The notes below the pieces were generated by a model that saw only the letters and a program-made list of their open reading frames with translations, was not told the DNA's origin and did no database searches. Below are positions 15,518-23,564 of a stretch of 55,683 bases of DNA, one piece after another (position 1 is the first letter of the stretch; each line of letters opens with the position of its first letter). The position numbers and the translations under genes were made by a program. Origin of the DNA: Sva-07 sp964651825. GTDB taxonomy: Bacteria > Actinomycetota > Acidimicrobiia > Acidimicrobiales > Ilumatobacteraceae. Location: NCBI GenBank assembly GCA_964651825.1, contig CAZYWK010000017.1:1-55683 (forward strand), in the 5' to 3' direction.

Positions 15518-17824
15518 ATGGCCGCTGACACCCTCCATCCTGAGTCTGGAGATCCCGCCCCAGGCGGATCTCGGACCGTCTATCGGACCTGCCCGCTCTG
15601 CGAGGCGACGTGCGGGCTCGAGCTCACCGTGCGGGCGAAGCCCGACGGCACCGAGTACGTGCAGCGCATCCGCGGCGATCGCGAGGATGTGTTCTCCCGG
15701 GGGTTCATCTGCCCCAAGGGGTCGACGCTCAAGCAGCTCCACGACGACCCCGATCGTCTCCGGGTCCCGATGATCCGGCGCGACGGCGTTCATGTGGAAG
15801 CCACCTGGGACGAGGCGTGGGCCGCAATCGCCGAAGGTCTCGGCGGCGTGATCGAACGGCACGGCCGAACGGCGGTCGGGCTGTACATCGGCAACCCGTC
15901 GGCCCACAGCCTCTCGTCGATGCTGTACTCCCGCGCCCTGCTCACCGGCCTCGGCACACGCCACCGGTTCAGCGCATCGACCGTCGACCAGATGCCACGC
16001 CACGTGGCGTCGGGCCATGTGTTCGGCTCTCCGGTCACCATTGCGGTCCCCGACCTCGACCGCACCGACCACATCGTGCTGCTCGGTGCGAACCCGTACG
16101 CGTCCAACGGCAGCATGTGCACCGCGCCCGACTTCCCCGGACGCCTCGAGGCGATCCGCGCCCGCGGCGGCAAGGTCGTCGTCATCGATCCCCGCCGCAC
16201 GAAGACCGCCGAGGAGGCCGACGAGTGGATTCCGATCCGCCCCGGCACCGACGCCCTGCTCCTCGCGGCGATCGCCAACGTGCTCGCAGCCGACGGGCTG
16301 GCCGACCCCGGCGACCACGTCCGCCCGTACCTGAGCGGCCTCGACGAGTTCGTCGCCGCGGTCGCTCCGTTCACTCCCGAGCGGGTCGCCGATTCCACCG
16401 GGATTACGGCGGCCACGATCCGCCGCCTCGCCCACGACCTCGCGGCCGCTCCGTCGGCCGCCGTGTACGGCCGCATCGGCACGACGACCACACCGTTCGG
16501 CTCGACCGCGTCGTGGCTGATCGACGCCGTCAACATCCTCACCGGCAACCTCGACCGCCCCGGCGGCGTGATGTTCGCGACACCGGCGGCCGGCGGCGCC
16601 ACCACCCGGGGCAAGCCCGGATCAGGGCGGGGCTTCCGCGTGGGGCGAGGGCAAAGCCGTGTGAGCGGCTACCCGGAGGTGATGGGGGAGTACCCGGTGG
16701 CGGCGATCGCCGAGGAGATCCTCGAACCCGGCGACGATCAGATCCGGGCGTTCATCACCCTCGCCGGCAACCCGGTGCTCTCCACCCCGAACAGCGGCCA
16801 GCTCGACGAGGCGCTCGACGACCTCGAGTTCATGGTCAGCGTCGACATGTACCTGAACGAGACCACCCGCCACGCCGACGTGATCCTCCCGCCGCCGTCG
16901 CAGCTCCAACGTGCCCACTACGACGTGCTGCTCCTGCAGTTCGCGGTCAGGAACGTTGCCAACTATTCGCCCGCAGCCCTTCCCCTCGATCCCGGGCAAC
17001 CCGACGAGTGGGAGATCATCTCGAAGCTGGCGCTCGTGGCGCAGGGCATGGGTGTGGACGCGGACGTCAGCACGGTCGACGACATGATGATCGGTGGCCT
17101 CATCGCCGGCGCTGTCAAGGACGAACACTCACCGGTCGGCGGTCGCGACCCCGGCGAGTTGCTCGCCGAGATCGACGCCACGGGACGCCGCGGCCCCGAG
17201 CGGATGCTCGACTTCATGCTCCGCACGGGACCGTTCGGCGACGGCTTCGGCTCGAACGCCGACGGCACGTCGCTCGACGATCTGATCGAGCATCCTCACG
17301 GGCGTGACTTCGGTGAGCTCGTCGAACGGTTGCCGGAGATCCTGCGCACGCCGAGCGGCATGATCGAACTGGCCCATCCGGTGCTCGTCGGCGACCTCGA
17401 CCGCCTCGCCGCGGGCATCGCCGGTTTCGAGGAGCAGGAACTGGTGCTCGTCGGCCGGCGCGATCTGCGGAGCAACAACTCGTGGATGCACAACATCGAG
17501 GTGCTCGTCAAGGGGCGGCCCCGGTGCACGCTGCACGTGCACCCCGACGATGCCGCGTTGCTCGGACTTGCCGACGGCACGCCCGCGTCGATCTCGTCGC
17601 GCGTGGGCACGGTGACCGTTCCGGTCGAGGTGACCGACGCCATTCGCCCCGGCGTGGTCAGCCTGCCGCACGGCTGGGGGCATGATCGTGCGGGCTCGAA
17701 GCTTCGGGTGGCGTCCGAGCACGCCGGGGTCAGTTCGAACATCCTGTCCGATTCGTCATCGCTCGACCCGCTGTCGGGAACCTCGACGCTCAACGGCATC
17801 CCCGTCGACGTGGTCCCGGCCTGA
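15518..17824 (+). CDS. Molybdopterin-dependent oxidoreductase, DMSO-reductase superfamily
   Basis: 768 residues. The N-terminus binds one 4Fe-4S cluster (CPLCEATC followed by GFICPKG), then come the molybdopterin domains (RRTKTAEEADEWIPIRPGTDALL is the typical MGD-binding stretch) and the C-terminal dinucleotide-binding domain from about 645 (RRDLRSNNSWMHN). The region where formate dehydrogenases carry Sec or Cys reads FSASTVDQMP, with neither residue. It belongs to the uncharacterised actinobacterial FDH/BisC-like group. No partner electron-transfer gene adjoins it, so the substrate is unknown. ATG 15518 is chosen to keep the cluster motif about 30 residues in. Confidence 0.88.
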   Translation: MAADTLHPESGDPAPGGSRTVYRTCPLCEATCGLELTVRAKPDGTEYVQRIRGDREDVFSRGFICPKGSTLKQLHDDPDRLRVPMIRRDGVHVEATWDEAWAAIAEGLGGVIERHGRTAVGLYIGNPSAHSLSSMLYSRALLTGLGTRHRFSASTVDQMPRHVASGHVFGSPVTIAVPDLDRTDHIVLLGANPYASNGSMCTAPDFPGRLEAIRARGGKVVVIDPRRTKTAEEADEWIPIRPGTDALLLAAIANVLAADGLADPGDHVRPYLSGLDEFVAAVAPFTPERVADSTGITAATIRRLAHDLAAAPSAAVYGRIGTTTTPFGSTASWLIDAVNILTGNLDRPGGVMFATPAAGGATTRGKPGSGRGFRVGRGQSRVSGYPEVMGEYPVAAIAEEILEPGDDQIRAFITLAGNPVLSTPNSGQLDEALDDLEFMVSVDMYLNETTRHADVILPPPSQLQRAHYDVLLLQFAVRNVANYSPAALPLDPGQPDEWEIISKLALVAQGMGVDADVSTVDDMMIGGLIAGAVKDEHSPVGGRDPGELLAEIDATGRRGPERMLDFMLRTGPFGDGFGSNADGTSLDDLIEHPHGRDFGELVERLPEILRTPSGMIELAHPVLVGDLDRLAAGIAGFEEQELVLVGRRDLRSNNSWMHNIEVLVKGRPRCTLHVHPDDAALLGLADGTPASISSRVGTVTVPVEVTDAIRPGVVSLPHGWGHDRAGSKLRVASEHAGVSSNILSDSSSLDPLSGTSTLNGIPVDVVPA

Positions 17825-18141
17825 GCCGGCGTGGCCGGCCGTTCATCTTGCAGCCACCTGCGTCCACCGGAAATACACAGGGTTGTACCCCTTTCGCCAC
17901 ACAGGCGACAGTTCCTAGAGTGGCACCCTGCCGACTGCGGCACCGAACACGGACAAGAAGGCGGGCGCCGAATTCGTTCGACCACTGGATCGACGGCGCC
18001 CGCTTGGGGAGCGAACCCTGTACCTGTGTCGGCGCCGCAGTCGGCCGTGTGATCGGCACGACACCGCTGTAGTTTGGATGTCTCGCTTCACGGTTCCGTC
18101 CCGTCGGAACCTCGCCGAGCGGGCTTGTTGAGGAGGTCACG
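17825..18141 (+). promoter_or_regulatory. nrdJ promoter and long structured leader RNA (candidate riboswitch)
   Basis: This is the only gene-free stretch over 300 bp. A -10-like TAGAGT (17916–17921) predicts transcription from about 17928. The RNA would open with CCGACTGCGGC (17931–17941), which pairs perfectly with GCCGCAGTCGG (18034–18044). The helix extends through CCGA/TCGG and CAC/GTG (17943–17950 with 18026–18032). Inside are a hairpin GCGGGCGCCG/CGGCGCCCGC (17961–17970, 17994–18003) and a small GGG/CCC stem near 18006–18019: a three-way junction. Further on, hairpin GGTTCC/GGAACC (18092–18111) contains ACC of an anti-SD ACCTC (18109–18113) able to pair with GAGGT of the ribosome site (18133–18137). 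I see no cobalamin-box signature. Confidence 0.7.
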
Positions 18142-21100
18142 ATGTCGATCGCATCCGAGCGGACGGCCGGCGGAACCATCGGGCTGCGCCGCCTGTTCAC
18201 CTCGCCCGGCGTGCACCCGTTCGACGAGATCGTGTGGGAGCGCCGAGACGCACGGATCGCCCACTGGCAGACCGGCGCCGTCGCCTTCGAACAACTCGGC
18301 GTCGAGTTCCCGGCGGCCTGGTCGCAGAACGCCACCAACATCGTCGCCCAGAAGTACTTCCGCGGCACGCTCGGCACGGCCGAGCGGGAGTCGTCGCTGC
18401 GCCAGGTGGTCGACCGCATCGTCGACACGATCACCCAGTGGGGTGTCGAGGGCGACTACTTCGCCGATCAGGCCGAGGCCGACGCGTTCTCCGCCGAGCT
18501 GAAGTACATCCTCGTCACCCAGCGGGCGGCGTTCAACAGCCCGGTGTGGTTCAACATCGGCGTCGCCGGTGTGCCGGCCCAGGCCTCGGCGTGCTTCATC
18601 CTGTCGGTCGACGACGAGATGACCTCGATCCTCAACTGGTACCGCGAGGAGGGGATCATCTTCAAGGGCGGCTCGGGCACCGGTGTGAACCTGTCCGACA
18701 TCCGGTCGTCGAAGGAACCGATGACGGGGGGCGGCACGGCCTCGGGCCCGGTGAGCTTCATGCGCGGCGCCGACGCGTCTGCCGGCACGATCAAGTCCGG
18801 TGGCAAGACGCGGCGAGCCGCGAAGATGGTCATCCTCGACGCCGATCATCCCGACATCGAGGAGTTCATCTGGTGCAAGGCCATCGAAGAGCGCAAGGCC
18901 CGGGCGCTGCGCGACGCCGGCTTCGACATGGACCTCGACGGCGCCGACTCGTTCTCGGTCCAGTACCAGAACGCCAACAACTCGGTGCGGGTCACCGACG
19001 AGTTCATGCAGGCCGTGGTCGACGACGCCGACTGGGACCTCGTCGCCGTCACCACCGGCGAGGTGCTCGAGACGGTGCGGGCCCGCGACCTGTGGCGCCA
19101 GATCGCCGAAGCGGCCTGGGAGTGCGCCGACCCCGGTCTCCAGTTCGACACCACGATCAACCGCTGGCACACCGCCCCCAACACTGGCCGCATCACCGCC
19201 AGCAACCCCTGCTTCACCGGCGACTCGCTCGTTCACACCGACAAGGGCCTGATCCGCTTCGACGAACTGGTCGCGAAGGCGAATATCGGCGAGGAGTTCC
19301 AGGTCTGGACCCACGACATCACCAACGTCGACGCCCCGTCCGAGGAGATGCACCTCACGACACCCGAGGCCTACATGATCACCGGGCGCAACCCGATCCA
19401 GCGCCTGCGGTTCAGCAACGGTTCCGAGCTGCGCTGCACGCCCGGGCACGCGATCTTCACGGCCAACCGAGGCTGGGTTGCCGCGAATGAGCTCACCGAC
19501 GACGACGACGTGCGTACGGTCGACACGACGATTCGGCTCGTCGATCGGATCGACGAGGGCGTCGAGCTCACCTACAACCTGTCGGAGCCGCGCAACCACT
19601 CCTACGTGGTCAACGGGGTGGTCGTGCGGAACTGCTCGGAGTACTTCCATCTCGACAACAGCGCCTGCAATCTTGCGTCGATCAACCTGTTGAAGTACCT
19701 CGGCGACGACGGAGCGTTCGACGTGGGGGCGTTCACGCACACCGTCGACGTGGTGTTCACCGCGCAGGAGATCCTCGTGGGCCGGGCCGACTACCCGACC
19801 GAGCAGATCGCCGAGACGACCCGTGCGTTCCGCCAGCTCGGCCTGGGCTTCGCCAACGTCGGCGCACTGCTGATGGCACTCGGCCTGCCCTACGACTCCG
19901 ACGAGGGCCGGGCCTGGGCGGCTGAGATCACGTCGCTGATGACCGGTACCGCCTACGGCGCGAGCGCTCGGATCGCGTCACGGGTCGGCCCGTTCGAGGG
20001 GTACGCCGACAACGAGGAGCCGATGCTCCGCGTGCTGGAGATGCACCGCGACGCCAATCGCGTGATCGCAGCGGCCGAGGGCGTGCCCGCCGACCTCGTC
20101 GCCGCCAGCCGCCAGGCCTGGGATAACACGATCGAGGCGGCGCACCGCTACGGCGTGCGCAACAGCCAGGCCGTAGTCATCGCGCCGACTGGCACGATCG
20201 CCTTGGCCATGGACTGTGACACCACCGGCATCGAACCCGACCTCTCGCTCGTCAAGACCAAGAAGCTCGTCGGCGGTGGCACGATGTCGATCGTCAACCA
20301 GACCATCCCGCGAGCGCTGCGCCGGCTCGGCTACTCGCCAGACGAGGTCGACGACATCGTCACCTACGTCGACGAGCACCTGTCGATCGTTGGGGCCCCG
20401 CACCTCAAGCCCGAGCACCTGCCGGTGTTCGCCTGCTCGATGGGCGACAACACCATCCACCACACGGGCCACGTCCGGATGATGGCCGCCGTGCAGCCGG
20501 CCGTCAGCGGGGGCATTTCGAAAACCATCAACGTTCCCGAGCAGGTGACGGTCGACGAGATCGCCGATCTGCATCGGTTGAGCTGGGAGCTCGGATTGAA
20601 GTCGGTGGCGATCTACCGCGACAACTCCAAGGTGGGCCAGCCGCTGTCCACGTCGAAGCCGACCGTCGCCGACGTGACCGAGGCGGTCGAGGTCGGGCCG
20701 GACGGGATCGTGGAACGGATCATCGAGCGGGTCGTGCACCAGCCGGTGCGCCAGAAGCTCCCGCGGACGCGTCGGGGCAAGACGTTCGAGTTCCGGGTGG
20801 CCGACTGCAAGGGCTTCGCCACGATCGGCGAGTACGACAACGGCCAGCCCGGCGAGATCTTCCTCACCGTGTCGAAGCAGGGCTCGACCATGGCGGGGGT
20901 GATGGACGCCTTCGCCAAGTCGGTGAGCTACGGCCTCCAGTACGGCGTGCCGCTGCGGGCGTTCGTCGAGGCGTTCACCAACATGCGCTTCGAGCCGGCC
21001 GGCATGACCGACGACCCCGACCTGCGGTTCGCGTCGTCGATCATGGACTACCTGTTCCGCCGCCTGGCGCTCGAGTACATGACCTACGACGAGCGGGCCG

Positions 21101-21405
21101 AGCTCGGCATCTTCTCCGTGAACGAACGGCTCCAGCCGACCCTGCCAGGTGTCGAGGAAGCGATCACCGAGACCAGCCAGGGATCCGAGCTGCCACCCGA
21201 CCCGAAGTCGGTGCCGTCGGCCGCCGAGCTGTCGACCCAAATGGAGCTCGGCCTCTCGGTGCCCACGCCCGAGGACAACACCGCTGCCCGCGGCATCGTG
21301 CGCCCGAACGACGCCCCGATGTGCATGCAGTGCGGCGTGGTGATGATGCGCGCCGGGAGCTGCTTCGCCTGCCCGAGCTGCGGCAACACGAGCGGCTGTA
21401 GCTGA
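18142..21405 (+). CDS. nrdJ: Adenosylcobalamin-dependent ribonucleotide reductase (class II) with a mini-intein
   Basis: NrdJ reduces ribonucleotides to deoxyribonucleotides with B12 as radical source and works without oxygen. The precursor has 1087 residues; removal of residues 357–497 leaves 946, normal for this large class II type. The N-terminal extein has FNSPVWFN and SACFILSVDDEM; the intein interrupts NP|CSEYFHLDNSACNLAS, a strictly conserved active-site region. The C-terminal part has the PTGTIALAMDCDTTGIEPD region and a Cys-rich tail (MQCGVVMMRAGSCFACPSCG) able to bind zinc or act as a redox shuttle. Strong AGGAGG at 18131–18136. Regulation is probably through the leader RNA and NrdR. 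Confidence 0.96.
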   Translation: MSIASERTAGGTIGLRRLFTSPGVHPFDEIVWERRDARIAHWQTGAVAFEQLGVEFPAAWSQNATNIVAQKYFRGTLGTAERESSLRQVVDRIVDTITQWGVEGDYFADQAEADAFSAELKYILVTQRAAFNSPVWFNIGVAGVPAQASACFILSVDDEMTSILNWYREEGIIFKGGSGTGVNLSDIRSSKEPMTGGGTASGPVSFMRGADASAGTIKSGGKTRRAAKMVILDADHPDIEEFIWCKAIEERKARALRDAGFDMDLDGADSFSVQYQNANNSVRVTDEFMQAVVDDADWDLVAVTTGEVLETVRARDLWRQIAEAAWECADPGLQFDTTINRWHTAPNTGRITASNPCFTGDSLVHTDKGLIRFDELVAKANIGEEFQVWTHDITNVDAPSEEMHLTTPEAYMITGRNPIQRLRFSNGSELRCTPGHAIFTANRGWVAANELTDDDDVRTVDTTIRLVDRIDEGVELTYNLSEPRNHSYVVNGVVVRNCSEYFHLDNSACNLASINLLKYLGDDGAFDVGAFTHTVDVVFTAQEILVGRADYPTEQIAETTRAFRQLGLGFANVGALLMALGLPYDSDEGRAWAAEITSLMTGTAYGASARIASRVGPFEGYADNEEPMLRVLEMHRDANRVIAAAEGVPADLVAASRQAWDNTIEAAHRYGVRNSQAVVIAPTGTIALAMDCDTTGIEPDLSLVKTKKLVGGGTMSIVNQTIPRALRRLGYSPDEVDDIVTYVDEHLSIVGAPHLKPEHLPVFACSMGDNTIHHTGHVRMMAAVQPAVSGGISKTINVPEQVTVDEIADLHRLSWELGLKSVAIYRDNSKVGQPLSTSKPTVADVTEAVEVGPDGIVERIIERVVHQPVRQKLPRTRRGKTFEFRVADCKGFATIGEYDNGQPGEIFLTVSKQGSTMAGVMDAFAKSVSYGLQYGVPLRAFVEAFTNMRFEPAGMTDDPDLRFASSIMDYLFRRLALEYMTYDERAELGIFSVNERLQPTLPGVEEAITETSQGSELPPDPKSVPSAAELSTQMELGLSVPTPEDNTAARGIVRPNDAPMCMQCGVVMMRAGSCFACPSCGNTSGCS
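19210..19632 (+). mobile_element. Mini-intein in NrdJ (141 residues, no endonuclease), Arg at penultimate position
   Basis: Precursor residues 357–497 begin with Cys357 (CFTGDSLVHTDKG) and end VVVRN, with Cys498 as +1. Block B TPGH and block F (YNLSEPRNHSYVVNG) are present, but there is no LAGLIDADG or HNH segment between them; only about 60 residues separate the splicing halves. The penultimate residue is Arg496, not His. With no homing domain it cannot spread by itself and must be kept by selection or difficulty of precise loss. Confidence 0.93.
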
Positions 21406-21408
21406 CCC

Positions 21409-21459
21409 CGTCGGGACCGGGCTGCAACTGCAGATTTCGATGCGCAGCTCCCCCCGACG
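21409..21459 (+). terminator. Nested hairpin after nrdJ (candidate terminator)
   Basis: Outer arms CGTCGGG (21409–21415) and CCCGACG (21453–21459) enclose inner arms GCTGC (21421–21425) and GCAGC (21444–21448). It starts 4 bp after the nrdJ stop codon. No T-tract follows, as is common for terminators in high-GC actinobacteria. Confidence 0.5.
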
Positions 21460-21654
21460 ATGTGCACGCGCTGAGGCTTCATCGAATCATCTGACCACGC
21501 CCGGCGGCCAGCTCACCGCGACCGAGCCGACAGTGGCGACGGTGCCGTCGAGTCGGCGGCCGTGATCAGCGGATGCGCAATAGGTCCGGCCGCGATCCAT
21601 CTTCACCCGGGGCGGGTGGTCCTCTCGCGAGGCGGGGCTGTCTACAGTCTCGGC

Positions 21655-23475
21655 GTGTCCGACATCAGCATCATCTACGTGATCCTGGTGGCGGCGGTGG
21701 TCCTGTTCGTCACGCACGCCGTGGCGGTCGAGCTCGTGGCGATCGGGGTGTCGCTCGCGCTGCTCGCCACCGGGATCCTCGACGTGAACGAGGCCCTCGC
21801 CGGCTTCGGCGACCCCGTGGTGATCTTCATCGCGTCGTTGTTCGTGGTCAGCGAAGGCTTGGACGCGACGGGCGTGACGACGTGGGCCGGCCAGAAGCTG
21901 ATGGGGTCGGCCGGCACCAGCCGTACCCGCCTGATCGTGCTGATGATGCTGCTCGTGGCCGGCCTGACCGCCCTCATCAGTGTCAATGGCGCCGTCGCAG
22001 CGCTGATCCCGGTGATCGTCGTCATCGCCCTGCGGCTCGGCCGGCCGCCCTCGCAGCTCCTCATGCCGCTGGCGTTCGCTGCCCACGCCGGCTCGATGCT
22101 GGCCCTCACCGGCACCCCGGTGAACATCATCGTCTCCGACGCGGCGCGCGCCGCGGGCGGCCACGGCTTCTCGTTCTTCTCGTTCACCATCGTCGGCGTC
22201 CCCCTCGTGATCGGCGTGATCGCCATCGCCGTGCTCTTCGGGGAGCGGCTGCTGCCACACCGTTCGGCCGACTTCCTGCCGCCGGATCTCAGCCAGTACG
22301 CCGCCGACATCAAGGCCCAGTACGCGATCGACCCGTCGCTCGGCCGGCTGCGGGTGACCGAGGGTTCACCGATCGTCGGCCAGCCGGCATCGAGCTTGCA
22401 CGTCGGCGCGAGTGGCGAGGAAGGCACTGGCGTTTCGATCGTGGCGGTGCAGCCAGCCGACGGAGTCGCTCCCGGGAGGCCGAACGACCCGCTGCAGGTG
22501 GACGATCTCGTCGTCGTTCGAGGCCCGTCGGAGGACGTGGAGCGCTTCGCTGCCGAGCACGGGTTGGCCCGCGACGCCGGCCCGTCGGTACCGACCACCC
22601 CGCACCTGTCCGCCCGCTACGGCCTCGCCGAGGTGGTCGTCGCGCCGCGCTCGCAGCTGACCGGCACGAGTGTGTTTCCCGGCATGGTGACGCCGAGCGG
22701 CGAGCTCGTGGTGTTGGCGATCCAGCGCAACGGCTACGACCTCGGCCCGGAGCCGGCGACGCTGGCGGCGGGCGACGTGCTCATCGTGCAGGGGACGTGG
22801 GAGGCGATCGAGGACAACACGGCCGACCGCGACGTGTTGCTCGTCGACTCGCCCGACATCATCCGCCGCCAAGCTGTGCCGTTCGGCCATCGGGCTCCGA
22901 TCGCTGTCGGTGTGATGGCAGCCATGGTGCTCTTGCTGGCGACCGGCATCGTGGCGCCGGCCGTGGCCGGACTGCTCGCCGCGTCGGCGATGATCCTGCT
23001 TCGGGTCCTCAAGCCGCAACAGGCCTACCGGGCGATCTCGTGGACGACCGTGATCTTGGTCGGCGGCATGATCCCGCTCTCGGTGGCGATGCAGACGACC
23101 GGCGCTGCCGAGCAGCTCGCCGACGGCCTGATCGAGATCGTCGGCGACGGCAGCCCGTACCTCCTGCTCGCCGGGCTCTTCCTCCTCACGTGCGTGCTCG
23201 GCCAGCTCATCAGCAACACCGCGACCGCCCTCGTCCTCGTCCCGATCGCGGTCTCCGCCGCGGCGGAGACCGGCGTGTCGGAGCGCCCGCTCCTGATCGG
23301 GGTCGGCGTTGCCGCGGCGGCGTCGTTCCTGACGCCGGTCGCAACGCCGGCCAACCTGATGGTGATGGGGCCGGGCGCCTACCGTTTCGGCGACTACTGG
23401 AAGCTGGGCATCGTGATGATGACCTGGTTCTTCATCGTCGTGATGTCGATCGTGCCGCTCGTGTGGCGGTTCTGA
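21655..23475 (+). CDS. SLC13/DASS-type anion permease with central TrkA-C (RCK_C) domains
   Basis: 606 residues. An N-terminal block of about six helices, a soluble middle (about 215–400) resembling two TrkA-C domains (VTEGSPIVGQPASSL and VVVAPRSQLTGTSVFPGM), and a second helix block ending LVWRF. Repeated SNT/TGTPVN-type motifs (ALTGTPVNIIVSD and ISNTATALVLVP, VATPANLMVMGPG) are the substrate-site signatures of divalent-anion/Na+ symporters. Substrate (sulfate, dicarboxylate) cannot be told. GTG 21655 lies 6 nt after TACAGT (21643–21648), suggesting a leaderless transcript; an upstream in-frame start at 21562 is less likely. Confidence 0.85.
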   Translation: MSDISIIYVILVAAVVLFVTHAVAVELVAIGVSLALLATGILDVNEALAGFGDPVVIFIASLFVVSEGLDATGVTTWAGQKLMGSAGTSRTRLIVLMMLLVAGLTALISVNGAVAALIPVIVVIALRLGRPPSQLLMPLAFAAHAGSMLALTGTPVNIIVSDAARAAGGHGFSFFSFTIVGVPLVIGVIAIAVLFGERLLPHRSADFLPPDLSQYAADIKAQYAIDPSLGRLRVTEGSPIVGQPASSLHVGASGEEGTGVSIVAVQPADGVAPGRPNDPLQVDDLVVVRGPSEDVERFAAEHGLARDAGPSVPTTPHLSARYGLAEVVVAPRSQLTGTSVFPGMVTPSGELVVLAIQRNGYDLGPEPATLAAGDVLIVQGTWEAIEDNTADRDVLLVDSPDIIRRQAVPFGHRAPIAVGVMAAMVLLLATGIVAPAVAGLLAASAMILLRVLKPQQAYRAISWTTVILVGGMIPLSVAMQTTGAAEQLADGLIEIVGDGSPYLLLAGLFLLTCVLGQLISNTATALVLVPIAVSAAAETGVSERPLLIGVGVAAAASFLTPVATPANLMVMGPGAYRFGDYWKLGIVMMTWFFIVVMSIVPLVWRF

Positions 23476-23564
23476 TGGCGCGGCGATGGTGGGCGGGATG
23501 ACGATTCCCGACGTGTCTTGCGAAACGACCTAGATTCCGGACCGATGATCGTGATGGAGGGTCC

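Noticed and set aside
15518..17824. Selenocysteine in the molybdenum enzyme
   Set aside because: No in-frame TGA occurs within the gene and no SECIS-like hairpin was needed to explain it.
17825..18141. Cobalamin (AdoCbl) riboswitch before the B12-dependent nrdJ
   Set aside because: I looked for the GCCACTG-type B12 box and the conserved core and found neither; the only fold supported is a three-way junction of a different kind.
17825..18141. NrdR box pair upstream of nrdJ
   Set aside because: No pair of sites matching the 16-bp ACACNNNATATNNNGTGT-like consensus is present; nearby ACAC fragments are single and imperfect.
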